Assembly (NCBI RefSeq): GCF_000185905.1 | Contig: NC_014923.1 | Location: 3,433,501 to 3,497,500 of the forward strand | Reading direction: 5' to 3' | DNA: 64,000 bases | Source of the DNA: Mesorhizobium ciceri biovar biserrulae WSM1271 | GTDB taxonomy: Bacteria; Pseudomonadota; Alphaproteobacteria; Rhizobiales; Rhizobiaceae | Part shown: in pieces, positions 33,174 to 41,288 of the stretch | How positions within the stretch are numbered: the stretch's first letter is position 1 | Layout: every line of letters starts with the position of its first letter | Made by a program: the position numbers and the translations under genes | The notes under the pieces: generated by a model | Database searches by the model: none | Seen by the model: only the letters and a program-made list of their open reading frames with translations | Told to the model about the DNA's origin: nothing

Positions 33174-33977
33174 CTACTTCAGCCAGTCGGCAAGCTTCGC
33201 CTTGCGCACATCTTGCAGCAGGCTGATGAAGCCGTCGGCCTGATATTCTGCCGTCAGCCGGCCCTTCTCCGCCGTCGCGATGCTGGCGTCGCCGACGACG
33301 CCGTTCGGGTTGAGATCGCTGGCGATCCAGGCGAAGGCGTGGGTGCCGGTGTGGCGCAGCAGCGAAAATTCCTTTTCGGCCTTGGCGACATTGGAAACGA
33401 AACTGTCTGATTTGCCCATGTCCACGAGGTCCGGCCGGAAATGCAGCATCAGCGAGGTCTCGACATCGCCGCCATGGATGCCGTGACGGTCCTCCAGTTC
33501 GGTATACATGCCGGCCGGACGACCAAAACGCTGCCAGCTGGTCTTCACCGCCAGCATCTTTTCGCGCACGCGCAATTCGCGCGTGACGATGCCCATGATC
33601 TCCTCGTTGCCGCCATGCGAATTGACCACGATCAGCTTGCGCACACCGGCGCGCGCGATCGACAGGCCAAGCTCGGTCCAGGCTTCGATCAGCGTGGTTG
33701 CCGGCAGAGTGAGGGTACCCGGCGCATGCAGGTGTTCGTTGGACTTGCCCACGGCCTGCACCGGCAGGATGCGGATGTCGAGATCGTCGGGCAGGCGCGA
33801 AATGACCGTGTCGAGCATGCCGTTCATGATCGACGTGTCGGTCGAAACAGGCAGATGCGGCCCATGCTGCTCGATCGCCGCCACTGGCAGCACGGCGATG
33901 GTCGCCTCGGGATCGATCGAGGCGTATTCGGTGGTCCGGTAGTCGCCCCACCACACGCGTCTTTTGGGTACGGTCAT
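33174..33977 (-). CDS. Creatininase-family amidohydrolase
   Basis: A 267-residue protein of the creatininase fold. Metal-binding residues appear in order: Glu and His in VAAIEQHGPHLPVSTDT, the conserved NSHGGNEEIM, and DVETSLMLHFRPDLV. Members hydrolyse creatinine or related cyclic amides, or act on formylated or heterocyclic intermediates such as the riboflavin-pathway MftE/ArfB types. The ATG at 33977 was chosen because AGAGG lies 6-7 nt upstream; a TTG at 33992 is in frame. It is co-directional with the RidA gene 54 bp upstream. Confidence 0.85.
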   Translation of the reverse strand: MTVPKRRVWWGDYRTTEYASIDPEATIAVLPVAAIEQHGPHLPVSTDTSIMNGMLDTVISRLPDDLDIRILPVQAVGKSNEHLHAPGTLTLPATTLIEAWTELGLSIARAGVRKLIVVNSHGGNEEIMGIVTRELRVREKMLAVKTSWQRFGRPAGMYTELEDRHGIHGGDVETSLMLHFRPDLVDMGKSDSFVSNVAKAEKEFSLLRHTGTHAFAWIASDLNPNGVVGDASIATAEKGRLTAEYQADGFISLLQDVRKAKLADWLK

Positions 33978-34031
33978 GTCATGCCTCTTCAATGGTCAGG
34001 CAGACCTAGCGCGGGACGGGCGGCCTGTCGA

Positions 34032-34415
34032 TCACCCCGCCGCGATGGCCTCGATTTCGACCTTGAATTCGGGCCGGGCAAAGCCGGAAACGATCATCAA
34101 TGTCGACGCTGGCGCGGGGCTCGAAAACAGCCGGTCGCGGACGTCCATATAGGGCCGCAGATGCGCGCGGTCGGTGACATAGGCGTTGATGCGCACGATA
34201 TCCCTGAGACCCAGGCCGGCTTCGCCGAGAACCGCCGCGATGTTTTGAAAGCAGAGTTCGGCCTGCGCTCCGGCGTCTTCGGGAATCAGGTCGTCGGCGG
34301 TGATGGCGACCTGGCCCGAGCACAGCACAAGCCGCTTGCCGGCCGGCACCTCGACGCCGTGACTATAGCGGGCAAAGGGCGGCTTGATGGACTTCGGGGT
34401 GAGGAATTTGAACAT
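34032..34415 (-). CDS. RidA/YjgF-family protein (imine deaminase type)
   Basis: A 127-residue protein of the RidA fold. The conserved opening FARYSHGVEVPAGKRLVLCSGQVAI and the later RINAYVTDRAHLRPYMDVR and ARPEFKVEIEAIA are typical. Family members hydrolyse reactive imines released by flavin or PLP enzymes, which fits the oxidase-rich surroundings. The ATG at 34415 has AGGAG upstream; the frame that continues to 34478 lacks family match. Confidence 0.85.
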   Translation of the reverse strand: MFKFLTPKSIKPPFARYSHGVEVPAGKRLVLCSGQVAITADDLIPEDAGAQAELCFQNIAAVLGEAGLGLRDIVRINAYVTDRAHLRPYMDVRDRLFSSPAPASTLMIVSGFARPEFKVEIEAIAAG

Positions 34416-34679
34416 GGCAATCTCCTGGATGCCGCCACCTAAAGCCGGACTCATTACACCTTCAAGATGGCGGTGCATGTTGCCCGGGCGATTGTGGACA
34501 GCCGTTCAAAAAATAGGCACGATGCCTTCCGTACAGCATGACCCGTTCGCGCTTGGCATGGCAACGTCTTTCAAGCGGGCGGTCCCGGCGCCAGACGCCG
34601 GTGGCATGTGTCTTGCTTCTTGAATCTTTGGTGTCGAGCCTGGCGCGTGGCGCGCCGGAGCAAACAGAGGGTGGTGTCG

Positions 34680-35684
34680 ATGTACGGAAAACAGAAGATC
34701 TCGGTGGCGGTTGTGGCCCTGCTTGCAGCCAGCACGCTGGGTGCGGCTGCGAATGAGAAAGTCACCTTCGGCACCAACTGGTTGGCCGAGCCGGAACATG
34801 GCGGATATTACCAGTCCGTGGCGGACGGCACCTACGCCGCCTGTGGCCTCGACGTCACCATCATGCAGGGCGGTCCGCAAGTCAGCGGCCGGCCGATGCT
34901 GCTGGCCGGCAAGATCGATTTCTACATGGGCGGCAATCTGCTGTCGGCCTTCGATGCGGTCCAGCAAGGCATACCGATGCGCGTGGTGGCGGCGGATTTC
35001 CAGAAGGACCCGCAGGTCATCATGTCCCACCCCGGCGAGGGGCTCGACAAATGGGAGGACCTGAAGAACGCCGACCAGTACATATTGGGCGACGAGGGCG
35101 TGCAGACCTTCTTCCAGTGGATGGTCATCGAACTCGGCTTCGACGCCTCCAAACGCGCGCCCTACACCTACAACACCGCTCCCTTCCTCGCCAACAAGAA
35201 GTCGATCCAGCAGGGCTACGTCACCTCAGAGCCGTTCGCGGTCCAGAAGGAAGGCGGCTTCGTGCCGAACCAGTTCCTGCTCGCCGACTATGGCTGGGAC
35301 ACTTATTCGACGACGATCGAGGTGATGCAGGACACGATCGACAAGAAGCCGGAGGTGGTCCAGTGCTTCGTCGATGGCTCGGCCAAGGGCTGGTACAAAT
35401 ATCTCTACGGCGACAACAAAGCCGCCAACGACATGATCAAGAAAGACAATCCCGACATGAGCGACGAGCAGATCGCGTTCTCGATCGAGCAGATGAAGAA
35501 GTTCGGCCTGGCCGATTCCGGCGACACCGAAAAGCTCGGCATTGGCGCCATGACCGACGCGCGGATCAAGAGTTTCTACGACAAGATGGTAAAGGCCAAG
35601 GTCACGCCAGCCGGCATCGACATCAAGAAGGCCTACACGCTGACCTTCATCAACAAAGGCGTCGGGCTCGAGCTGAAGAAATAG
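34680..35684 (+). CDS. ABC transporter substrate-binding protein (NMT1/THI5-like)
   Basis: A 334-residue exported protein. A signal peptide covers residues 1 to about 23 (KISVAVVALLAASTLGAAAN). The mature part fits the NMT1/SsuA-like binding fold (TFGTNWLAEPEHGGYYQSVA, GKIDFYMGGNLLSAFDAVQQ, TSEPFAVQKEGG). Family members bind pyrimidines, sulfonates or other nitrogen compounds; the ligand is not readable. The ATG at 34680 follows an AGAGGG site. It is the first gene of a rightward operon. Confidence 0.87.
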   Translation: MYGKQKISVAVVALLAASTLGAAANEKVTFGTNWLAEPEHGGYYQSVADGTYAACGLDVTIMQGGPQVSGRPMLLAGKIDFYMGGNLLSAFDAVQQGIPMRVVAADFQKDPQVIMSHPGEGLDKWEDLKNADQYILGDEGVQTFFQWMVIELGFDASKRAPYTYNTAPFLANKKSIQQGYVTSEPFAVQKEGGFVPNQFLLADYGWDTYSTTIEVMQDTIDKKPEVVQCFVDGSAKGWYKYLYGDNKAANDMIKKDNPDMSDEQIAFSIEQMKKFGLADSGDTEKLGIGAMTDARIKSFYDKMVKAKVTPAGIDIKKAYTLTFINKGVGLELKK

Positions 35685-35695
35685 GCCGCCCCGGA

Positions 35696-36523
35696 ATGAT
35701 AAGGGAAAAAGTGGCGCAAGCGCCGGCTGCGTCGGGTGCGGCCCCGACGCTCCTGGCGCTGAAGGGCGTCGGCAAGGTGTTCTCCAACGGCGTGACGGCG
35801 CTCAGCGACGTCGACCTGACCATCCGGGAAGGCGATTTCGTCAGCCTGCTCGGGCCGTCGGGTTGCGGCAAGTCGACGGCGCTGCGGCTGATCGCCGGCC
35901 TGTCGACGCCAACTTCCGGCGTGCTCGATTGGCGCGGTGGCGGCTCGCTCGACCGCTCGAACATCGGCTTCGTCTTCCAGGAGCCGACGCTGCTGCCTTG
36001 GGCCAATGTTTTCGACAATGTCTGGCTACCGCTTCGGCTGAAAGGCATTTCGCGCGCCAAGGCGACACCGACGATAACGGAGATGTTGGCGCGGGTTCAC
36101 CTGACCGGTTTCGAAGACGCAGTGCCGCGCGAACTGTCAGGCGGCATGAAGATGCGCGTATCCATAGCGCGCGCCATGGTGACCAAACCGCGCGTACTGC
36201 TGATGGACGAACCGTTCGCGGCACTCGACGAGATCACCCGCTTCAAGCTCAACAACGATCTCCTGGAACTGTGGCAGGACGAACGGTTCACCGTCGTCTT
36301 CGTCACCCACAGTGTCTTCGAAAGCGTGTTCCTGTCCAACCGCGTCGTCGTCATGGCGGCGCGGCCGGGCAGGGTGTTCGACGAACTCGCCATCGAGGCC
36401 TCCTATCCGCGCGACGAGGCGTTTCGCACCTCGCCAGACTATGCGGCACTGTGCCGTCAGGCCTCCGACGTGCTGGTCAAGGCCATCAACTCAACAGCAG
36501 GCGCGCATTATGACGGCCATTGA
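35696..36523 (+). CDS. ABC transporter ATP-binding protein
   Basis: A 275-residue ATPase of the SsuB/TauB/ThiZ class. It has Walker A LLGPSGCGKST, a Q-loop region (FVFQEPTLLPWANVFDNVWL), signature LSGGMKMRVSIARA, Walker B RVLLMDEPFAALDE and the H-loop VTHSVFESV. It begins 11 bp after the binding-protein gene and its 3' end overlaps the permease gene by 14 bp. Confidence 0.92.
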   Translation: MIREKVAQAPAASGAAPTLLALKGVGKVFSNGVTALSDVDLTIREGDFVSLLGPSGCGKSTALRLIAGLSTPTSGVLDWRGGGSLDRSNIGFVFQEPTLLPWANVFDNVWLPLRLKGISRAKATPTITEMLARVHLTGFEDAVPRELSGGMKMRVSIARAMVTKPRVLLMDEPFAALDEITRFKLNNDLLELWQDERFTVVFVTHSVFESVFLSNRVVVMAARPGRVFDELAIEASYPRDEAFRTSPDYAALCRQASDVLVKAINSTAGAHYDGH

Positions 36524-37361
36524 CGAGCGGATGCTCCAACTCGATCCCGAGGAAGCACGCCGCGTGCGCCAGGCGCGGTTCGAACGGATCGGCCGCTGGG
36601 TGCTGCCGCTGGCGATCATGATCCTGGCGATCTGGCTGTGGGATCGCATCTGCGTGTGGAACGAGATCCCGCAATACATCCTGCCGCGTCCCGGCGTGGT
36701 GCTGTGGACGCTCTACAACGATGCCGGCCTGCTGTTTTCCTCGCTGCTGGTCACCTTGCGCATCACCTTTCTCAGCTTGGCTCTGGCGGTCATAGGCGGG
36801 GTCGGGCTGGCGGTGCTGTTCGCGCAGTCGAAATGGGTCGAGATGTCGTTCTTCCCCTTCGCCATCGTGCTGCAGGTGACGCCGATCGTGGCGATCTTTC
36901 CGCTGATCAACATCTATGTGAACGACCAGACGACCAAGCTTCTGCTGTGCGCCTGGATCGTCGCCTTCTTTCCGATCCTGTCCAACACCACGCTTGGCCT
37001 CAACTCCGTCGACCGCAATCTGCGCGACATGTTCAAGCTCAACGGCGCGACGCGATGGCAGCAATTGCGCTATCTCAGGCTGCCGGCGGCGATGCCCTAT
37101 TTCCTCGGCGGGTTGAAGATCGCCGGCGGCCTGTCGCTGATCGGCGCCGTGGTGGCCGAGTTCGTCGCCGGTACCACCGGCCAGTCGTCCGGCCTTGCCT
37201 CGCGCATCATCGAGGCCGGCTACCGGCTCAACGCGCCGCGGCTGTTCGCGGCGCTGTTCCTGATCTCGCTGACCGGCATTTTAATCTTCCTCGTGCTGTC
37301 GCTGATATCGCATCTCATCTTGCGGCGCTGGCATGAAAGCGCGCTGAAGCAGGAGCGCTAG
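36510..37361 (+). CDS. ABC transporter permease
   Basis: A 283-residue permease of the SsuC/ThiX class with six hydrophobic helices. The coupling-loop EAA motif appears as LRDMFKLNGATRWQQLRYLR followed by LPAAMPYFLGGLKIAGGLSL. It overlaps the ATPase gene by 14 bp, and the three genes form a complete importer. Confidence 0.92.
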   Translation: MTAIDERMLQLDPEEARRVRQARFERIGRWVLPLAIMILAIWLWDRICVWNEIPQYILPRPGVVLWTLYNDAGLLFSSLLVTLRITFLSLALAVIGGVGLAVLFAQSKWVEMSFFPFAIVLQVTPIVAIFPLINIYVNDQTTKLLLCAWIVAFFPILSNTTLGLNSVDRNLRDMFKLNGATRWQQLRYLRLPAAMPYFLGGLKIAGGLSLIGAVVAEFVAGTTGQSSGLASRIIEAGYRLNAPRLFAALFLISLTGILIFLVLSLISHLILRRWHESALKQER

Positions 37362-37364
37362 GCC

Positions 37365-38666
37365 TTGATTCCCAACACTGGTTCATACCGGCTTACCAAC
37401 GTCAGGCTTCACGCGTCCCTGACACCGGGGCTCGCTGCTGTCCCCGATAGCGATGGCTTCGCGCTTGCCGACGTCACTGTCGCCGACGGCAAGATTTCCA
37501 ACATCGCCGCGCATGGCCGATTGAAAGCGTCTGCCGACGCCGTCGATCTCGGCGGTCGCATCGTGCTGCCGTGCTTCGTCGACTGCCACACGCATATCGA
37601 CAAGGGCCATATCTGGCCGCGAAAGCCCAATCCCGACGGCACGTTCATGGGCGCGCTGAATGCCGCCGATGCCGATCGTGTGGCACGCTGGAGCGCCGAG
37701 GATTTGGCGCGGCGGATGGATTTCTCGCTGCGCTGCGCCTACGCCCATGGCACAAGGGCGCTGCGCACCCACATCGACAGCGTCGCGCCGCAGGAGGAAA
37801 TCTCCTGGCCGGCGTTCGAGGCGATGCGCGAGGAATGGCGCGGCCGCATCGAGTTGCAGGGCGCCTGCCTGCTCGGCGTCGAAGGCGTGCGCAACAAAAA
37901 GTGGTTCGACAGGCTGGCAAAGAGGGTTGCCGCGGCAAAGGGCGTGCTCGGTGTCGTCACCTATATGGCGCCGGACCTCGAAGAGCTGCTCGATCACGTC
38001 TTCGCGCAGGCCATCAAGCATGGCCTCGATCTCGATTTCCATGCCGACGAGACCAACGACATTTCCGCCATATCGCTGAAGAAGATCGCCGAGGCCGCTC
38101 TGTGGAACGGTTTCGAAGGAAAGATCCTCGTCGGCCATTGCTGCTCGCTGGCGCGCCAGCCGGATCTCGACGTGCTCGACACGCTGGACAAGGTGGCGAA
38201 AGCGGGGCTCGCCGTCGTCTCGCTGCCGATGTGCAATCTCTATCTGCAGGACCGGCGCGCCGACGGCACCACGCCACGCTGGCGTGGCGTGACGCTGCTG
38301 CACGAGATGAAGGCGAGGGGCATTCCGGTGGCGGTTGCTTCCGACAACACGCGTGATCCCTTCTATGCCTATGGCGATCTCGACATGCTGGAGGTCTACC
38401 GCATGGCGACGCGCATCCTGCATTTCGATCATCCGGTCGCCGACTGGCCGCAAGCGGTCACCGCGACGCCGGCCAAGGTGATGCGGTTTGATGGCTTCGG
38501 CACGCTGGCTGCCGGCGGTGATGCCGATTTCATCGTGTTCAAAGGCCGAAGCTGGACGGAATTGCTGTCGCGGCCCGAATCGGATCGCATCGTGGTGCGC
38601 GGCGGCAAGGCGATCGACCGCCAATTGCCAGATTATGCCGAACTCGACGAACTGATGGTGGAATGA
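37365..38666 (+). CDS. Cytosine-deaminase-like amidohydrolase
   Basis: A 433-residue metal-dependent amidohydrolase. The metal site is complete: CHTHIDKGHIWPR (first two histidines), FHADETND, VGHCCSLARQ and the aspartate in ASDNTRDPFYAYG. This is the CodA-like pattern, whose members deaminate cytosine, isoguanine or creatinine. The start is TTG 37365 with AGGAG at 37351. It follows the ABC permease by 3 bp and its stop overlaps the next start (ATGA at 38663), so it belongs to the transporter operon, and its substrate is probably what that transporter imports. Confidence 0.87.
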   Translation: MIPNTGSYRLTNVRLHASLTPGLAAVPDSDGFALADVTVADGKISNIAAHGRLKASADAVDLGGRIVLPCFVDCHTHIDKGHIWPRKPNPDGTFMGALNAADADRVARWSAEDLARRMDFSLRCAYAHGTRALRTHIDSVAPQEEISWPAFEAMREEWRGRIELQGACLLGVEGVRNKKWFDRLAKRVAAAKGVLGVVTYMAPDLEELLDHVFAQAIKHGLDLDFHADETNDISAISLKKIAEAALWNGFEGKILVGHCCSLARQPDLDVLDTLDKVAKAGLAVVSLPMCNLYLQDRRADGTTPRWRGVTLLHEMKARGIPVAVASDNTRDPFYAYGDLDMLEVYRMATRILHFDHPVADWPQAVTATPAKVMRFDGFGTLAAGGDADFIVFKGRSWTELLSRPESDRIVVRGGKAIDRQLPDYAELDELMVE

Positions 38667-40069
38667 TGGATGTTTCGGCGCTCAAACGCGATCTCGAAGG
38701 CCTGAAGGTCGACGACAATCCGGCCATCGTCCAGCAGAAGAGCCGTGACTTCTACTGGTACAGCCCGGTGCTGAAGCAGCAGCTCGACCATGTCACCGGC
38801 GACCTGATCGTGACGCCGAAGAACGAGGCCGAACTGATCCGCGTGCTTGCCGCCAGTCATCGTCATGGCGTGCCGGTGACACCGCGCGGCAGCGGCACCG
38901 GTAATTACGGCCAGGCGATGCCGCTCTCCGGCGGCGTCGTGCTCAACCTTGCCGAGATGAACGAGATCAAGTCGATCGCTCCGGGTCGCGTCGTGACCGG
39001 GCCGGGGGCGATCCTGGCCGATATCGACAAGGCAACGCGGGCGCATTCCGGGCAGGAACTGCGGCTATCGCCCTCCACCTACAACACAGCCTCGATTGGC
39101 GGCTTCATCGCCGGCGGTTCGGGCGGCATCGGCTCGATCAATTTCGGCGGGTTGCGCGATTTCGGCAATGTGCTTCGGCTGCGCGTGGTGACCATGGAGG
39201 CCGAGCCGAAAGCGCTCGAGCTCACCGGCGCGGATCTGCACAAGGTGACCCATGCCTACGGCACCAACGGCATCATATCGGAAGTCGAGATGCCGCTGAC
39301 CGCGGCGTATGACTGGATCGACGTCATTGTCGGCTTCGACGCTTTCATGGATGCGGCCCGCTATGGCAATGCGCTGGCCTGTCAGGATGGCATCCTGACC
39401 AAGCTGATCACGCCGATAGCGGCACCCGTGCCGCAGCTCTATTTCAAGCGGCACCAGAAATTCCTGAGCGACGGGCAGAGCATTTGCGTCGTCATGGTGG
39501 CGCAGCATGGGCTGGACGCTTTTCTTGCCTTCACCCGGCGTGCCGGCGGCGAGGTGATCTACAATGCGGCCACGGCGACGCCGGATGAGAAAAAAGGCCT
39601 GCCGCCGGCCTATGAATTGGCTTGGAACCACACCACGCTGAGGGCGCTGCGCGTCGACCCTTCGATCACCTATCTGCAGTCGCTCTATCCCTTTCCCAAC
39701 CAGCTGGCGCTTGTCGAGAAGATGGATGCGATGTTTCCGGGCGAGGTTTTCTCGCATCTCGAATTCGTGCGGCTGGACGGCAACATTACCTGCTTCGGCC
39801 TGCCGCTGGTCAAGTTCACGACCGAAGCGCGGCTCGACGAGATCGTGCGCCTGCATGAAGCGAACGGTTGCCCGATCTTCAACCCGCATCGCTACACGCT
39901 GGAAGAGGGCGGCATGAAGCAGACCGACGCGGTGCAACTCGCCTTCAAGCGCCAGACCGATCCGCAAGGGCTCCTCAACCCCGGCAAGATGATCGCCTGG
40001 GAGAACCCGGACTACGACTACCGTTCCGGGCGGACTTTTTTGTTCAGGGGGCTGCAGAAGGTAGGATGA
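38663..40069 (+). CDS. FAD-binding oxidoreductase (GlcD/PCMH type)
   Basis: A 468-residue flavoprotein. The PCMH FAD-binding domain covers residues about 45-225 (VTPRGSGTGNYGQAMPLSGG, then STYNTASIGGFIAGGSGGIG), and the C-terminal part matches the FAD-linked oxidase cap ending QGLLNPGKMI. Relatives oxidise 2-hydroxy acids or other alcohols or amines. It lies within the ABC/amidohydrolase operon, coupled to both neighbours by overlapping stop and start codons. Confidence 0.85.
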   Translation: MMDVSALKRDLEGLKVDDNPAIVQQKSRDFYWYSPVLKQQLDHVTGDLIVTPKNEAELIRVLAASHRHGVPVTPRGSGTGNYGQAMPLSGGVVLNLAEMNEIKSIAPGRVVTGPGAILADIDKATRAHSGQELRLSPSTYNTASIGGFIAGGSGGIGSINFGGLRDFGNVLRLRVVTMEAEPKALELTGADLHKVTHAYGTNGIISEVEMPLTAAYDWIDVIVGFDAFMDAARYGNALACQDGILTKLITPIAAPVPQLYFKRHQKFLSDGQSICVVMVAQHGLDAFLAFTRRAGGEVIYNAATATPDEKKGLPPAYELAWNHTTLRALRVDPSITYLQSLYPFPNQLALVEKMDAMFPGEVFSHLEFVRLDGNITCFGLPLVKFTTEARLDEIVRLHEANGCPIFNPHRYTLEEGGMKQTDAVQLAFKRQTDPQGLLNPGKMIAWENPDYDYRSGRTFLFRGLQKVG

Positions 40070-40650
40070 TGAACATCCTCGTCCTCTACGCCCATCCGGT
40101 CGAGACCAGCTTCAATGCCGGCCTGCACCGGATGATCGTCGAGCGCCTGACGGCGGCGGGCCATACGGTCGACGACTGCGATCTCTATGCCGAGGGTTTC
40201 GATCCGCGACTGACGCGCCAGGAGCGGCTGGACTACCACAACCCACGTGGCCCCGCCGACGCTGTCGCGCCTTATGTCGAGCGCCTGCTGCGCGCCGATG
40301 CGCTGGTGCTTTCCTATCCCGTCTGGAACTATGGCTTTCCAGCGATCCTGAAAGGCTTTTTCGATCGCGTGTTCTTGCCCGGCGTGTCGTTCAAATTGGT
40401 CGACGGCAAGGCGCAGCCGTCGCTGCACAACATTCGCAAGGTTGCGGCGGTGACCACCTACGGCGGCAGCCGGTTCCGCGCCCTGCTGATGGGCGATCCG
40501 CCGCGCAGGCTGATCAAGCGGATGCTGCGCGCCACCGTCAAACCGGGCGCGCCGGTGACCTACCTCGCGCACTACGCGATGAACCTGTCTACCGACGGCT
40601 CGCGCAAGGCTTTCACGACCAAGGTCGCGGCCCGCATGGATGAGTTCTGA
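40069..40650 (+). CDS. NAD(P)H dehydrogenase (quinone)-like flavodoxin-fold reductase, copy 1
   Basis: A 193-residue flavodoxin-2-type reductase. It has an FMN-binding N-terminus ILVLYAHPVETSFNAGLH and the conserved LSYPVWNYGFPAILKGFFDR. It is a tandem paralogue of the next gene. ATGATG at 40066-40071 gives two possible starts; the second is better spaced from AAGG, while the first overlaps the previous stop. Confidence 0.85.
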   Translation: MNILVLYAHPVETSFNAGLHRMIVERLTAAGHTVDDCDLYAEGFDPRLTRQERLDYHNPRGPADAVAPYVERLLRADALVLSYPVWNYGFPAILKGFFDRVFLPGVSFKLVDGKAQPSLHNIRKVAAVTTYGGSRFRALLMGDPPRRLIKRMLRATVKPGAPVTYLAHYAMNLSTDGSRKAFTTKVAARMDEF

Positions 40651-41237
40651 TGCGCGCACTGGTGGTCTACTGCCATCCGGTACCCGAGAGCTTTTGCGCC
40701 GCCATCCGCGACACTGCCATCGACGTGCTGATGCGACGAGGCTGGGAGGTGCGGCTGCTCGACCTCTATGCGGAGAAATTCGACCCGGTGATGGGCTGCG
40801 ACGAGCGGCGCTCCTACAATGACCAGGCGCCGCAGGACCCGGCACTGAAGCCGCATTTCGAACTGCTCAACTGGGCCGAAGCGATCCTGTTCGTCTATCC
40901 GACCTGGTGGTACGGACTGCCGGCGATGCTGAAGGGCTGGCTCGACCGGGTGTGGGCGACGGACGTCGCCTTCAAGCTGCCGACCGGCAAGGGACGGATC
41001 AAGTCGCTGATGACGCATGTAACCAAGGTCGGCGTCATCACCACCTGCGGCGCGCCGACCTGGTGGAGCGTCGTCGTCGGCCAGCCGGGACGCAAGACCC
41101 TGCTGCGCGGCATGCGGGCGCTGTGCGCCACGCGCTGCCGGACGTTTTTCCTGGCGCACTATTTGATGGATGCCTCGACGCCGGCGACAAGGGCGGCGTT
41201 TCTGGCGAAGGTGCGAGGGAAGCTGGAAAGGTTTTGA
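40650..41237 (+). CDS. NAD(P)H dehydrogenase (quinone)-like flavodoxin-fold reductase, copy 2
   Basis: A 195-residue paralogue of copy 1, with an ALVVYCHPVPESFCAAIR N-terminus and the conserved VYPTWWYGLPAMLKGWLDRV. Its ATG overlaps the stop of copy 1. It is the last gene of the rightward operon that starts at 34680. It may supply reduced flavin or reduce a quinone-like product; no substrate can be read. Confidence 0.87.
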   Translation: MRALVVYCHPVPESFCAAIRDTAIDVLMRRGWEVRLLDLYAEKFDPVMGCDERRSYNDQAPQDPALKPHFELLNWAEAILFVYPTWWYGLPAMLKGWLDRVWATDVAFKLPTGKGRIKSLMTHVTKVGVITTCGAPTWWSVVVGQPGRKTLLRGMRALCATRCRTFFLAHYLMDASTPATRAAFLAKVRGKLERF

Positions 41238-41250
41238 GAGGGCGACTTTC

Positions 41251-41286
41251 CCTTCCTTCCCCCCCACAAAGGGGGAGGCGAGAAGG
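41251..41286. terminator. C-run/G-run hairpin at a convergent junction
   Basis: A CCTTCCTTCCCCCCC and GGGGGAGGCGAGAAGG imperfect stem around ACAAA lies between convergent genes ending at 41237 (+) and 41289 (-). It is the same kind of palindrome as at 24975 and 30304. Confidence 0.55.
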
Positions 41287-41288
41287 CA

